Assembly (NCBI GenBank): GCA_049294415.1
Contig: JBAQCS010000066.1
Location: 1-21,771 of the forward strand
Source of the DNA: JAEZRQ01 sp049294415
GTDB lineage: Bacteria > Patescibacteriota > Patescibacteriia > Patescibacteriales > UBA12465
Reading direction: 5' to 3'
DNA: 21,771 nt
The translations under genes and the position numbers were made by a program. Shown piece by piece: positions 14,432 to 21,732 of the stretch. The notes under the pieces were generated by a model, which was not told where the DNA came from, did no database searches, and saw nothing but the letters and a program-made list of their open reading frames with translations. Every line of letters begins with the position of its first letter. Position 1 is the stretch's first letter.

Positions 14432-16639
14432 TTAATCCAAGTAGACTTCTTCCGTTGAAGAAGCTGTAGTTGAGGCTGTAGTAGAGGCGTTTGGCACTAT
14501 TGGAATTAATGGAACAGCATCTTTATCTCGTCCTCCGAAGTACCATTTTAAGATATCACGGGCCATTGGAACCGCTACTGAACTACCCTCTTTTCCTTCT
14601 TCTACCATAATAGTAATAACTACTTGAGGGTTTTCATAAGGAGCAAAGCCAGTAAACCAAGCATGGTTAGCCTTTTTACTAGACCACTGAGCAGTACCAG
14701 TTTTTCCGGCCGAGGTTACAGGCAGTACTTGCAAACTACGAGCTGAACCAGCTAACACTGTTTGGCGCATCCCCTCACGAACTACTTGATTATTATAAGC
14801 ATCAATAAAATTTTCTCTAACTATTTTAGGGGCTACATCAGACACTTTATTGTTATTAGAGTCTAAAATAGCTGATACTAAGTGTGGCTCCAGTAATTTA
14901 CCACCATTAGCTACAGCTGCCGTAAAATTAGCAACTTGCAAAGGAGTAACTAGCACATCACCCTGACCAATGGCGAAATGGTAAGTATCACCTATATACC
15001 AAGATTCTTTTTTAGTAGTTTTTTTCCATTCTTTGGTTGGCACAAAACCGCTAGCCTCTCCTGGCAAATCAATGCCACTTTTTACGCCTAACCCAAATAA
15101 TTTAGAATATTTAACTAAACGATCAACACCCAATCCTACAAAATCTTGATAACCACCACCTACGTAATAAAAGAAAGTATTAACTGATTCAGCAATAGCT
15201 TTACGCACATTAGTTTGTCCGTGTCCTCCAGATTTCCAGTCAGGAAAAAACCATTCACCAATTCTAATACCACCAGTCGATAAAAAACTAGTAGTTTCAC
15301 TAATTACTTTCTCTTGCAGAGCCGCTGAGGCTACTACTAATTTAAAAGTTGAACCACTAGGAAACTCGCCAGAGATAGCACGATTAAATAGAGGCCTGTC
15401 AGGATCATTTAAGAAACGACTATAATCGTCCTGACTAATACCTTTAGCAAAAAAATTACTATCATAAGCTGGCAAAGAAACGAGTGATAAAATTTCACCG
15501 TTTTGAGGATTCATAATGATAATAGAGGCTCGCTTTAAATTTAATTTTTTAAAATAAGCATCAGCGACTATTTCAACTTGTCTCTGCAAGTCGGAATCAA
15601 TAGATAATTTTAAATTAAATCCGTCCTGGGCTGGAACTTGATTAACGATTTTCTTCTGACGACCCAAAGCATCAACCTCTATATTCTTATGACCATTAAT
15701 TCCCTTTAATTCTTTCTCCCAATAATATTCTAGACCACTTTTGCCAATATAATCGATTAAAGAATATTCGGAACTAGCCTTGGCTAATTCGGTTTCACTG
15801 ATTTTTCCAGTATACCCAAAAATATGAGACAAGCTTAAAGCTTTGGTTCCTTTTTGAGCATCTAAATCAGGAAATAAATATTCTCGTCTAATTTTATTAG
15901 ACAAAAAAACTCCCGGCAAACTGTTTAGTTCTAAAGATAAAACCATAGCCTTGTCATACTCGATATTATCCATCACAAACAAGGGCTGATAAGACTCCAG
16001 GGAGCCGATTTTAACTTTCTCTAATAAGTTTTTAATCTTAAAAAATGACGGCGAATCAGAAATTAGAGATAAATTACCAATTTGCTCCTCATTATGCTCA
16101 GTTTTAATGGAATTATTATCAGTTTCTTTACTATCTAGAATATCGGCCACTCCTCTAATTACAGCATCTCTATCTAATTCATTTTTAGGCAAATCAATTG
16201 GTCTAAGATATAACACAAAATTAGCCGTATTTCTAACAAATGGCTTTAAATTGCTATCATAAATAATACCCCTTTTTGGCTCTACGACTTCCACGCGCAA
16301 ACGATTTCCTTCAGCTAGAGAGTAATAATAATCGCCACGAATAATTTGTAACCAAATTGAACGACCACCGATTATAAGTAACGAGAGTAAGACAAAAATT
16401 TTGATATAAAACAATTTATCAAAGTTAAAAGTACGACCAACCACTTCTTTTTGACCAGTGTTAGACAAAAAAGAATGTTCGGTCCAATCACTATAGTAAG
16501 CTGAGTCTTTTAATTGACCAAATTTAAACTTCCCTTCACGAACCGTAAAAGGATCAGAGTGTTCATTAAGAAGACCAGAAATAAAACGACCTTCTGGTTT
16601 AGAACTGCTTAAATTGGCAATTTTTCTAAATATATTCAT
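14432..16639 (-). CDS. mrdA: Penicillin-binding protein 2, class B transpeptidase
   Basis: 735 residues. One membrane helix lies at about residues 77-97, after an unusually long cytoplasmic tail of about 75 residues. 'RLRVEVVEPKRGIIYDSN' begins the PBP dimerization domain. The transpeptidase domain has all three active-site motifs: S430-T-F-K433 (nucleophile), S485-V-N487 and K646-T-G648. 'HFAIGQGDVLVTPLQVANFTAAVANGG' is typical of PBP2. The C terminus is a Ser/Thr-rich tail. The enzyme cross-links peptidoglycan, in the elongation machinery if it is a true MrdA. The usual rodA partner is not adjacent, so a division-type PBP cannot be fully excluded. The gene lies just upstream of the hrcA promoter, and no separate terminator is seen apart from the CIRCE hairpin. 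Confidence 0.9.
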   Translation of the reverse strand: MNIFRKIANLSSSKPEGRFISGLLNEHSDPFTVREGKFKFGQLKDSAYYSDWTEHSFLSNTGQKEVVGRTFNFDKLFYIKIFVLLSLLIIGGRSIWLQIIRGDYYYSLAEGNRLRVEVVEPKRGIIYDSNLKPFVRNTANFVLYLRPIDLPKNELDRDAVIRGVADILDSKETDNNSIKTEHNEEQIGNLSLISDSPSFFKIKNLLEKVKIGSLESYQPLFVMDNIEYDKAMVLSLELNSLPGVFLSNKIRREYLFPDLDAQKGTKALSLSHIFGYTGKISETELAKASSEYSLIDYIGKSGLEYYWEKELKGINGHKNIEVDALGRQKKIVNQVPAQDGFNLKLSIDSDLQRQVEIVADAYFKKLNLKRASIIIMNPQNGEILSLVSLPAYDSNFFAKGISQDDYSRFLNDPDRPLFNRAISGEFPSGSTFKLVVASAALQEKVISETTSFLSTGGIRIGEWFFPDWKSGGHGQTNVRKAIAESVNTFFYYVGGGYQDFVGLGVDRLVKYSKLFGLGVKSGIDLPGEASGFVPTKEWKKTTKKESWYIGDTYHFAIGQGDVLVTPLQVANFTAAVANGGKLLEPHLVSAILDSNNNKVSDVAPKIVRENFIDAYNNQVVREGMRQTVLAGSARSLQVLPVTSAGKTGTAQWSSKKANHAWFTGFAPYENPQVVITIMVEEGKEGSSVAVPMARDILKWYFGGRDKDAVPLIPIVPNASTTASTTASSTEEVYLD

Positions 16640-16657
16640 ATATAAGACCGTCTATAT

Positions 16658-16686
16658 ATATTAGCCTCTCCTTCCCACAAAATCAA
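16658..16686 (-). promoter_or_regulatory. Possible promoter of the PBP2 gene
   Basis: On the minus strand: TTGATT (plus 16681-16686), 17-nt spacer, TAATAT (plus 16658-16663). Each hexamer matches only four of six consensus positions. A 6-bp inverted repeat GACCGT/ACGGTC (16646-16651 and 16687-16692) brackets it and might be a regulator site. Confidence 0.3.
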
Positions 16687-16722
16687 ACGGTCATCTTTAT
16701 CAAAAATTCAGGTGACATATTG

Positions 16723-16728
16723 TATAAT
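16723..16728 (+). promoter_or_regulatory. -10 box of the first response regulator gene
   Basis: A perfect TATAAT ends 8 nt before the ATG at 16737. Transcription normally starts about 7 nt after the hexamer, so the RNA should begin at or within 2 nt of the start codon, giving a leaderless message. No good -35 is visible 16-18 nt upstream. Confidence 0.5.
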
Positions 16729-16736
16729 ACCAAGAT

Positions 16737-17408
16737 ATGAAATTACTAATAATAGAAGATGACAAAAATCTAGCCGATACTTTAGCAACTGCTTTACGTG
16801 GCAACAACTACTCTGTGGATGTTGTTAACGATGCCAGGATAGCTCTGAACTTGATCGACTTTAGTAAATACGACTTATTAATAAGTGATTATTTAATGCC
16901 ACATTTAAACGGCTATGAACTTATCAAAGAAATCAGAAAAAAATATTTATCATTACCGATAATTATGCTATCAGCTATTTCTGAAAGTTCTAATAAAACT
17001 AAATTGCTTGATATAGGTGCCGATGATTATTTATCTAAACCATTCTCTGTGAGAGAATTATTATCTAGAATAAACGCTGTGGTAAGACGCAAAAATAATC
17101 AGGCTAATCTCCTTTTAACTTTTTCTAATTTAATATTAGATATCAACCGCGGTTCAGTAATTAAAGACGGTAAAATAATTCATTTAACTAATAAGGAAAT
17201 TTTGTTATTAGAATACCTGTTAAAAAACCCTAAAATATTTTGTTCCAAACAGGATATTATTAATACTGTCTGGGGAGAGGAAACTCATTTATTATCTAAT
17301 ACTCTAGAAGCTCATATTTTAAAATTGAGAAAAAAAATTGATTCTAAAAAATCAAAATTATTACACACTAAAATAAATTATGGCTATAAAATAGATGAAT
17401 CACCCTAA
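16737..17408 (+). CDS. OmpR/PhoB-family response regulator (orphan)
   Basis: 223 residues. The receiver domain covers 1-118, with acidic pocket E7-D8-D9, phospho-acceptor D51 in 'DLLISDYLMPHLNGYEL', switch Ser79 and Lys101 in 'DYLSKPF'. The winged-helix DNA-binding domain covers about 127-220: 'LTNKEILLLEYLLKNPKIFCSKQDIINTVWG', 'NTLEAHILKLRKKID', 'INYGYKI'. No kinase gene is adjacent. It is paralogous to the regulator at 20619-21284, with the same spacing of active-site residues. Its TAA stop overlaps the stop codon of the convergent CapA-like gene. The ATG cannot move downstream because strand 1 begins at residue 2. Confidence 0.95.
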   Translation: MKLLIIEDDKNLADTLATALRGNNYSVDVVNDARIALNLIDFSKYDLLISDYLMPHLNGYELIKEIRKKYLSLPIIMLSAISESSNKTKLLDIGADDYLSKPFSVRELLSRINAVVRRKNNQANLLLTFSNLILDINRGSVIKDGKIIHLTNKEILLLEYLLKNPKIFCSKQDIINTVWGEETHLLSNTLEAHILKLRKKIDSKKSKLLHTKINYGYKIDESP

Positions 17409-18475
17409 TTTTTTATCATCACGCTTTTTAACAATTTATCTTTAGCGGGACCATCTGGCATAATAACTGCCTGACCATAATCAGAAATACTAATTGGAAT
17501 ATAATCTAAACGATCTAATTCTTTATCTTTAAAATAGGCCTTAGCTACTAAACCCTCGCTAGTTTCTTTAGACCACATTTGGTCAAAAACTAAATTACCT
17601 AAAGAATAAATGATTGTTTTACCTTGATAGCTCTCAATAATTTGAGGCCAATGAGGATGATGACCAACTACTAAGTCAGCGCCATTATCAATAGCAATAT
17701 GAGCAAATTCTTTTTGCTGCCAGTTAGGCTGCCTAGTATACTCTGTTCCGGCATGCATTAAAATAATAACCACATCAGCCTTAGTTTTAGCTTCTTTAAT
17801 GTCTACTGCTAATTGTTTAACATCTAAGTTAGCAATTAATAATGAAGTAGAATCATAAGAATAAGCTAGAAAAGCAAATTTCACACCTTGAGACTCTTTA
17901 ACAACCAGCTTACTATCTTTAGTTCCAACATAAGAAATTCCCGACTCGCTTAAAACCTGATAAGTGTCTTTTACGCCTTTAATTCCTTGATTTAAAATAT
18001 GATTGTTAGCTAAAGATAAAACATCAAAACCAGCTAAAGACAAAGACGCCGCACTCTTAGGATTAGCTTTAAAGGAAAAGGAGCCTGTTTTAACATCATA
18101 TTTACTATTTAATAAAAAGGGTGATTCTAAGTTAGCAATAGCTAAATCAGCCTCACTAAATAAAGTGGCGATTTTTTCAAAGGGCCACTGATAATTTTGA
18201 TAGGTTTCCATTTTTTGATTAACGGTTCGTGATAACATAATATCACCACCAAAAACCAAAATATTATTAGCTACAACTGGCACTATGACAGTATTAATTG
18301 GCTCACCAATTTTTTGAAAATGATTATCAGCACTAAAAAATTTGGAAATATCAGATTTATTAAAATTATTCTCCAGAGCGCCATTAATAAATAGGGGCCA
18401 AGCTAAAATAATTAGAATACAAAGTCCTGCTAAAAAATAAAACTTATATTTTTTAATAAAATTAATTATTGGCAT
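17405..18475 (-). CDS. CapA-family protein (poly-gamma-glutamate capsule type), membrane anchored
   Basis: 356 residues. An N-terminal membrane helix at about 12-33 anchors an extracellular domain. Motifs of the CapA metallophosphatase-like fold are present: 'VFGGDIMLSR' (74-83), 'ADLAIANLESPF', 'FDVLSLANNHILNQG', 'VIILMHAGTEY', 'GADLVVGHHPHWPQ' and 'IIYSLGNLVFDQ'. In Bacillus, CapA takes part in poly-gamma-glutamate synthesis or export. In many bacteria the homologs have no known substrate, and no capB or capC partner is visible here. The start overlaps the end of the ZnuA-like gene by 10 nt, so translation is probably coupled. The stop (TAG) overlaps the TAA of the convergent regulator. Confidence 0.88.
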   Translation of the reverse strand: MPIINFIKKYKFYFLAGLCILIILAWPLFINGALENNFNKSDISKFFSADNHFQKIGEPINTVIVPVVANNILVFGGDIMLSRTVNQKMETYQNYQWPFEKIATLFSEADLAIANLESPFLLNSKYDVKTGSFSFKANPKSAASLSLAGFDVLSLANNHILNQGIKGVKDTYQVLSESGISYVGTKDSKLVVKESQGVKFAFLAYSYDSTSLLIANLDVKQLAVDIKEAKTKADVVIILMHAGTEYTRQPNWQQKEFAHIAIDNGADLVVGHHPHWPQIIESYQGKTIIYSLGNLVFDQMWSKETSEGLVAKAYFKDKELDRLDYIPISISDYGQAVIMPDGPAKDKLLKSVMIKN

Positions 18476-19395
18476 AACAACCCTAATTTAAGAGCTTTTA
18501 AATTATTCTCCATAATTTTAATAAAGGTTAAACCGCCTTCAATATCAAAACGAGCAACATTATGAGTAGCGTTAAGCATTAACATCTTGGCTCCTGTCTG
18601 CTGTCTAACCACTTCAGCTAAACTAGGCATAATTAATTCCTCATAATAAATATAACCTTGTCCACTCTCTTTGAGTCTGTCTACTTGGGCCAGCGTTTTA
18701 GTCATATCTAATTCCATTTTTGGCTCAGGGCCTTGTGACGGAAAATAATTTAAACTGTAACGACGTGTTAAATAAGCAAAAGCCTGATGCCCACCTTGAA
18801 CCAAATCCTTAAACTGGCAATTTTTTAAAGAAGAAAAATATAATTGATCCAGTGTTTGTAATTTATTTTTATAGTTAGCCGCCTGTGTTTCGTAATAGCT
18901 ATAATTACCAGCATCTAATGATTGATAAGCCTTTTTTATATTATCAACCATTACTAAATCTTTAGAAAAATCCAACCAAACATGAGGATCATCTCCTTCA
19001 GCTAAATTATCAGCTATAGCCACTAATCTAGTTTTATCGCTCAAAGTTTCCATAACCTCATCCATCCAAGGCTCAGCTAAAATAGAATCGTAAAAGACTA
19101 TAGAAGAACTAGCCATGTAAGACAATTCTTTAGCAGTTGGGTTAAAAGAATGGGCTTCTATGCCAGGTGGTAGCAGTAGAATAGCTTTAACCTTGTCACC
19201 ACCGACTTCTTTAGCGAAGTCATAAACAGGAAAAGAAGCGGCACTAACAATTATTTTACCGTCTTCATCTCTAAAAATTTTTGGACCACTTTCTTCTTTA
19301 GAACCAGATTGAAAATAGTAAAAAACCGCAATAACTACTAATAAAAAAATAATAACCGCTACTATAACTTTTATTTTTTTCTTGAACTTAATCAT
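18466..19395 (-). CDS. ZnuA-like metal-binding protein, membrane anchored
   Basis: 309 residues. After a membrane helix at about 8-28 comes a cluster A-I (ZnuA/TroA-type) fold: 'IIVSAASFPVYDFAKEVGGDKVKAILLLPPGIEAHSFNPTAKE', 'DDPHVWLD', 'VQGGHQAFAYLTRRYSL' and 'YIYYEELIMPSLAEVVRQQTGAKMLML'. H82, H138 and H203 fit the three histidine ligands for Zn or Mn. The usual fourth Asp or Glu near the C terminus is not obvious, as the segment reads LNATHNV. There is no lipobox cysteine, so it is held by an uncleaved helix rather than lipid. No ABC permease or ATPase is nearby. It begins 1 nt after the phosphoesterase gene and overlaps the CapA-like gene. Confidence 0.9.
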   Translation of the reverse strand: MIKFKKKIKVIVAVIIFLLVVIAVFYYFQSGSKEESGPKIFRDEDGKIIVSAASFPVYDFAKEVGGDKVKAILLLPPGIEAHSFNPTAKELSYMASSSIVFYDSILAEPWMDEVMETLSDKTRLVAIADNLAEGDDPHVWLDFSKDLVMVDNIKKAYQSLDAGNYSYYETQAANYKNKLQTLDQLYFSSLKNCQFKDLVQGGHQAFAYLTRRYSLNYFPSQGPEPKMELDMTKTLAQVDRLKESGQGYIYYEELIMPSLAEVVRQQTGAKMLMLNATHNVARFDIEGGLTFIKIMENNLKALKLGLLCQ

Positions 19396-19396
19396 A

Positions 19397-20473
19397 TTAT
19401 TTTAAAATTATTTGAACTATTTCAGGGCGATTAAAGGTGCGAAGTGGCGGCCCCCAAGAACCAATTCCTGAAGTAGTATAAATATTATAGGAACCTTCGG
19501 AATTTAATCCATAATGATACTGACCATAAATAAGTCTAGTTAAAAAAGAAACTGGCCACATTTGACCACGATGACTATGTCCTGATAACTGCAAAGCGAT
19601 ATTTAAATTCTTAGCCTCATCGATGTCCGTTGGGGTGTGATTTAATAGTAATCTAACCTGCCCTTCATAAGGACGTAAATCTTTAATTTGTCTGCTAGCA
19701 CGCCACTGGCTATCTAAAAAATCGTAACCAATAATTTCTATCCCATCAATAGTTACCGATTTATCAACTAACGATACGATATTAGCCTGCTCTAAATAAG
19801 TACTAAAATTATCTAAGCCTAAATATTTATCATGATTACCCGGTATAAAAATAACTTTCTTAGCAGCTGCAAAGTTTTTTAACTCAGGGCCAATACCTGA
19901 AACCTGACCAGGGTGTCCGTCAAATAAATCACCGGTTATAAATAAATAATCTGGATTCAAATCATCAATCTTATTAATAATTCTACGTAAAAAATTAACC
20001 CCGTGAATACTACCTAAATGTAAATCAGAAATTTGTACAATCTTTTGGCCGCGCCACGTTTCAGGTAAATTATCAATTTTTATTTCAATTGTCTCCACAC
20101 GTGGCCAAATAGAATAAATTAAACCTATAACAAATAATATAGTGGCAATAGAAACACCTATAACAGCTATTTTCTTCTGATCAACTGGCCACTTAAATAA
20201 AGTAACGAGTCTAAATAATATGCCAACTATAGTTAAATAAAATAACCAACCAATCAAAACTGCACACAATAAATATAATGATCTTAGAACAAAGTTATTA
20301 TAAAAATTTAAAGCAATAAAAGTGCCAATAAAACCAGCACTAGTTAAAAGTAAAGAAACAAAAACAATTATTTTTCCCTTTTTGGCTGATAGCCAAACAG
20401 AAGTTAATAAGAAATAAACTACATATATGGTTACGGCAAACAATATTATGACAACGGGCAAAAAATTAAACAT
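19397..20473 (-). CDS. Membrane-anchored calcineurin-like metallophosphoesterase
   Basis: 358 residues. Four N-terminal membrane helices lie at about 4-26, 34-56, 64-90 and 101-122. The catalytic domain follows with the complete two-metal motif set: D150-L-H152 in 'VQISDLHLG', G181-D182 in 'FITGDLFDG', G212-N-H-D215, H279 in 'LLNHTP', and G298-H-S-H301. The layout resembles the YkuE/YaeI-type phosphoesterases, some of which act on lipid-linked substrates such as UDP-diacylglucosamine. The substrate here is unknown. It is the first gene of the three-gene envelope unit. The start ATG lies just downstream of two TATAAT boxes. Confidence 0.9.
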   Translation of the reverse strand: MFNFLPVVIILFAVTIYVVYFLLTSVWLSAKKGKIIVFVSLLLTSAGFIGTFIALNFYNNFVLRSLYLLCAVLIGWLFYLTIVGILFRLVTLFKWPVDQKKIAVIGVSIATILFVIGLIYSIWPRVETIEIKIDNLPETWRGQKIVQISDLHLGSIHGVNFLRRIINKIDDLNPDYLFITGDLFDGHPGQVSGIGPELKNFAAAKKVIFIPGNHDKYLGLDNFSTYLEQANIVSLVDKSVTIDGIEIIGYDFLDSQWRASRQIKDLRPYEGQVRLLLNHTPTDIDEAKNLNIALQLSGHSHRGQMWPVSFLTRLIYGQYHYGLNSEGSYNIYTTSGIGSWGPPLRTFNRPEIVQIILK

Positions 20474-20482
20474 AGTATTTTG

Positions 20483-20499
20483 ATTATAAAGTGATTATA
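20483..20499 (-). promoter_or_regulatory. Tandem -10 boxes before the phosphoesterase gene
   Basis: Two TATAAT hexamers occur on the minus strand (plus 20494-20499 and 20483-20488), 11 nt apart. The outer one would give a leader of about 13 nt; the inner one would give a nearly leaderless RNA. Neither has a strong -35. Confidence 0.4.
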
Positions 20500-20537
20500 G
20501 CAAATTTTTAGCCCTCAGATAAGTGAAGACCTCGGTT

Positions 20538-20566
20538 TTTACTTAGATATTAATTAATGCTATATT
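20538..20566 (+). promoter_or_regulatory. Promoter of the second response regulator
   Basis: -35-like TTTACT (20538-20543), 17-nt spacer, and an extended -10 TGCTATATT with hexamer at 20561-20566. Transcription would start near 20573 and leave a leader of about 46 nt that contains the hairpin at 20593-20610. Confidence 0.5.
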
Positions 20567-20592
20567 TCTTTTAGATAGAAAAGGTATTAATC

Positions 20593-20610
20593 AGAGACCC
20601 CCTCGTCTCT
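20593..20610 (+). promoter_or_regulatory. Leader hairpin before the second response regulator
   Basis: AGAGAC (20593-20598) pairs with GTCTCT (20605-20610) around a CCCCTC loop. It ends 8 nt before the ATG, where a ribosome would bind. The gene has no Shine-Dalgarno sequence. A role in translation or autoregulation is possible but unproven. Confidence 0.35.
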
Positions 20611-20618
20611 TAACTATA

Positions 20619-21284
20619 ATGAAAATACTTACCATTGAAGATGATAGTGACATGTTATCTTTTTTGAAAAACAATCTAAAACATCACGGGTTTTCAGTCG
20701 ACGCCTCCGAAAACGGTCAAGAAGGTCTAAACCTAGCCTTAAATGATCATTATGATTTAGTTATATTAGACTTAAACTTGCCAGATGTCGACGGACATAC
20801 TATCTGTCAAAAAATACGAGAAGCTAAATTAATGATGCCGATTCTTATTTTATCAGGTGAAGATCAAACAGATAGTAAAACATTATTGCTTGATTCTGGT
20901 GCTGACGATTATTTAACTAAACCTTTTTGTTTAACAGAATTAATAGCCAGAATAAATGCACTGCTACGACGTCCTCATAATATATCTGATAATATTATTA
21001 AAATCGACACCTTAGAACTTGATTTAGCCAAACAAAAAGTTAAGAGAGATGGACAAGAAATATACTTAACTCGCACTGAATATCTAATTTTAGAACTACT
21101 AGCTAGTAAAATCGGCTCCATTGTTTCCCGCGGTGAAATTTTGGATAAAGTTTGGGACACTGAAGCTGATATCTTTTCCAAAGCTATCGAAACTCATATC
21201 TTAAATATTAGAAATAAAGTAGACAAACCTAGTAAAATAAAATTAATTAAGACTATCACCGGAAGAGGTTATAAAATATCGTAA
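20619..21284 (+). CDS. OmpR/PhoB-family response regulator
   Basis: 221 residues. The receiver domain has acidic pocket E7-D8-D9, phospho-acceptor D51 in 'DLVILDLNLPDVDG', switch Ser79 and Lys101 in 'DYLTKPF'. The winged-helix domain covers about 125-220: 'LTRTEYLILELLASKIGSIVSRGEILDKVWD', 'KAIETHILNIRNKVD', 'IKTITGRGYKI'. It is followed on the same strand by a 35-codon ORF and then a kinase-like membrane protein, so it may form a two-component pair with that gene. It is a paralog of the regulator at 16737-17408. The start is fixed by the first beta strand at residue 2. Confidence 0.95.
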   Translation: MKILTIEDDSDMLSFLKNNLKHHGFSVDASENGQEGLNLALNDHYDLVILDLNLPDVDGHTICQKIREAKLMMPILILSGEDQTDSKTLLLDSGADDYLTKPFCLTELIARINALLRRPHNISDNIIKIDTLELDLAKQKVKRDGQEIYLTRTEYLILELLASKIGSIVSRGEILDKVWDTEADIFSKAIETHILNIRNKVDKPSKIKLIKTITGRGYKIS

Positions 21285-21354
21285 TTTTTATTCAAAAGGT
21301 CGGATAAAATATAAAAAATCCGCAGATTTTCTCGAAAAACAGGATTAAAAAATT

Positions 21355-21462
21355 ATGGAAAAATTAATAAAAGAATTTTTGAGTAACAAAAAAATTCGCA
21401 ATCATCAGATGTTAGCTGTGCTAATTGCTAGTGCTGTTAGTGTTGGTCAGCCTTGGGCTTAA
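21355..21462 (+). CDS. 35-residue peptide between regulator and kinase-like gene
   Basis: A 35-codon ORF (ATG at 21355, TAA at 21460-21462). The N terminus is basic and polar (MEKLIKEFLSNKKIRN), followed by a hydrophobic stretch (MLAVLIASAVSVG) and the end QPWA. AGGA at 21341-21344 lies 10 nt upstream, one of the few purine-rich ribosome-binding-like motifs in the window. The next gene also begins MEK-I-IK, which hints at a shared origin or a repeat of the start region. It could be a leader peptide that controls the downstream gene through the hairpin at 21469-21499, a secreted signal-peptide-like precursor, or a chance ORF. I do not recognise a family. Confidence 0.4.
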   Translation: MEKLIKEFLSNKKIRNHQMLAVLIASAVSVGQPWA

Positions 21463-21468
21463 ATTAAA

Positions 21469-21499
21469 TAGCCTCCTAATATAGAAAATTAGGAGGCTA
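21469..21499 (+). promoter_or_regulatory. 12-bp hairpin that buries AGGAGG (terminator or attenuator)
   Basis: A perfect 12-bp stem: TAGCCTCCTAAT (21469-21480) pairs with ATTAGGAGGCTA (21488-21499), with a 7-nt loop. The 3' arm contains AGGAGG, the best Shine-Dalgarno-like sequence seen in the window, 14 nt before the ATG at 21511. The stem is followed by ATTTTAAAAA. It may be a weak intrinsic terminator or a switch that hides the ribosome-binding site. Confidence 0.6.
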
Positions 21500-21510
21500 A
21501 TTTTAAAAAC

Positions 21511-21732
21511 ATGGAAAAAATAATCAAGAAAATCATTAAACCTTTCTCTCAAGACGAAAATTTAGCCAGACAAGAATATATTCTAAATTTAATTCTATTT
21601 ACCATCATCACGTTAATTAGTATTAGTTTTATAGTTAGTTGTCTAAAACTTTTTTTTGCTAATCCTGTTAGCTATTCACAAAACTCATTATCATTAATTC
21701 TAATAGGTGGAATTTTAATTCTTTTTATCTGA
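21511..21732 (+). CDS. N-terminal membrane segment of a probable sensor histidine kinase, ended by TGA
   Basis: 73 residues up to a TGA at 21730-21732. A basic, charged start (MEKIIKKIIKPFSQDENLARQEYILN) leads into two hydrophobic segments at about 27-50 and 57-73. The same frame stays open after the TGA to the window edge and encodes LLSISKHGYSRLS. From memory, that continuation resembles the membrane region of CPR sensor kinases, where a similar 'LS(R/K)xGYxxL' stretch follows this helix. The gene therefore looks interrupted: a nonsense change (for example TGG to TGA), a sequencing error or, less likely, read-through. The kinase core would lie outside the window. Its position after a response regulator fits a two-component pair. 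Confidence 0.5.
   Translation: MEKIIKKIIKPFSQDENLARQEYILNLILFTIITLISISFIVSCLKLFFANPVSYSQNSLSLILIGGILILFI

Noticed and set aside
20615..20620. TATAAT overlapping the start codon of the second response regulator as its -10 box
   Set aside because: Transcription would then begin inside the coding region and remove the first strand of the receiver domain. The extended -10 at 20561-20566 fits better.
21730..21732. TGA recoded as Gly or Trp (as in Gracilibacteria, SR1 or mycoplasmas)
   Set aside because: The large conserved genes (atpA, atpD, dnaK, PBP2 and others) contain no in-frame TGA and use TGG for Trp. One TGA in a partial gene is better explained by mutation, error or a true end.
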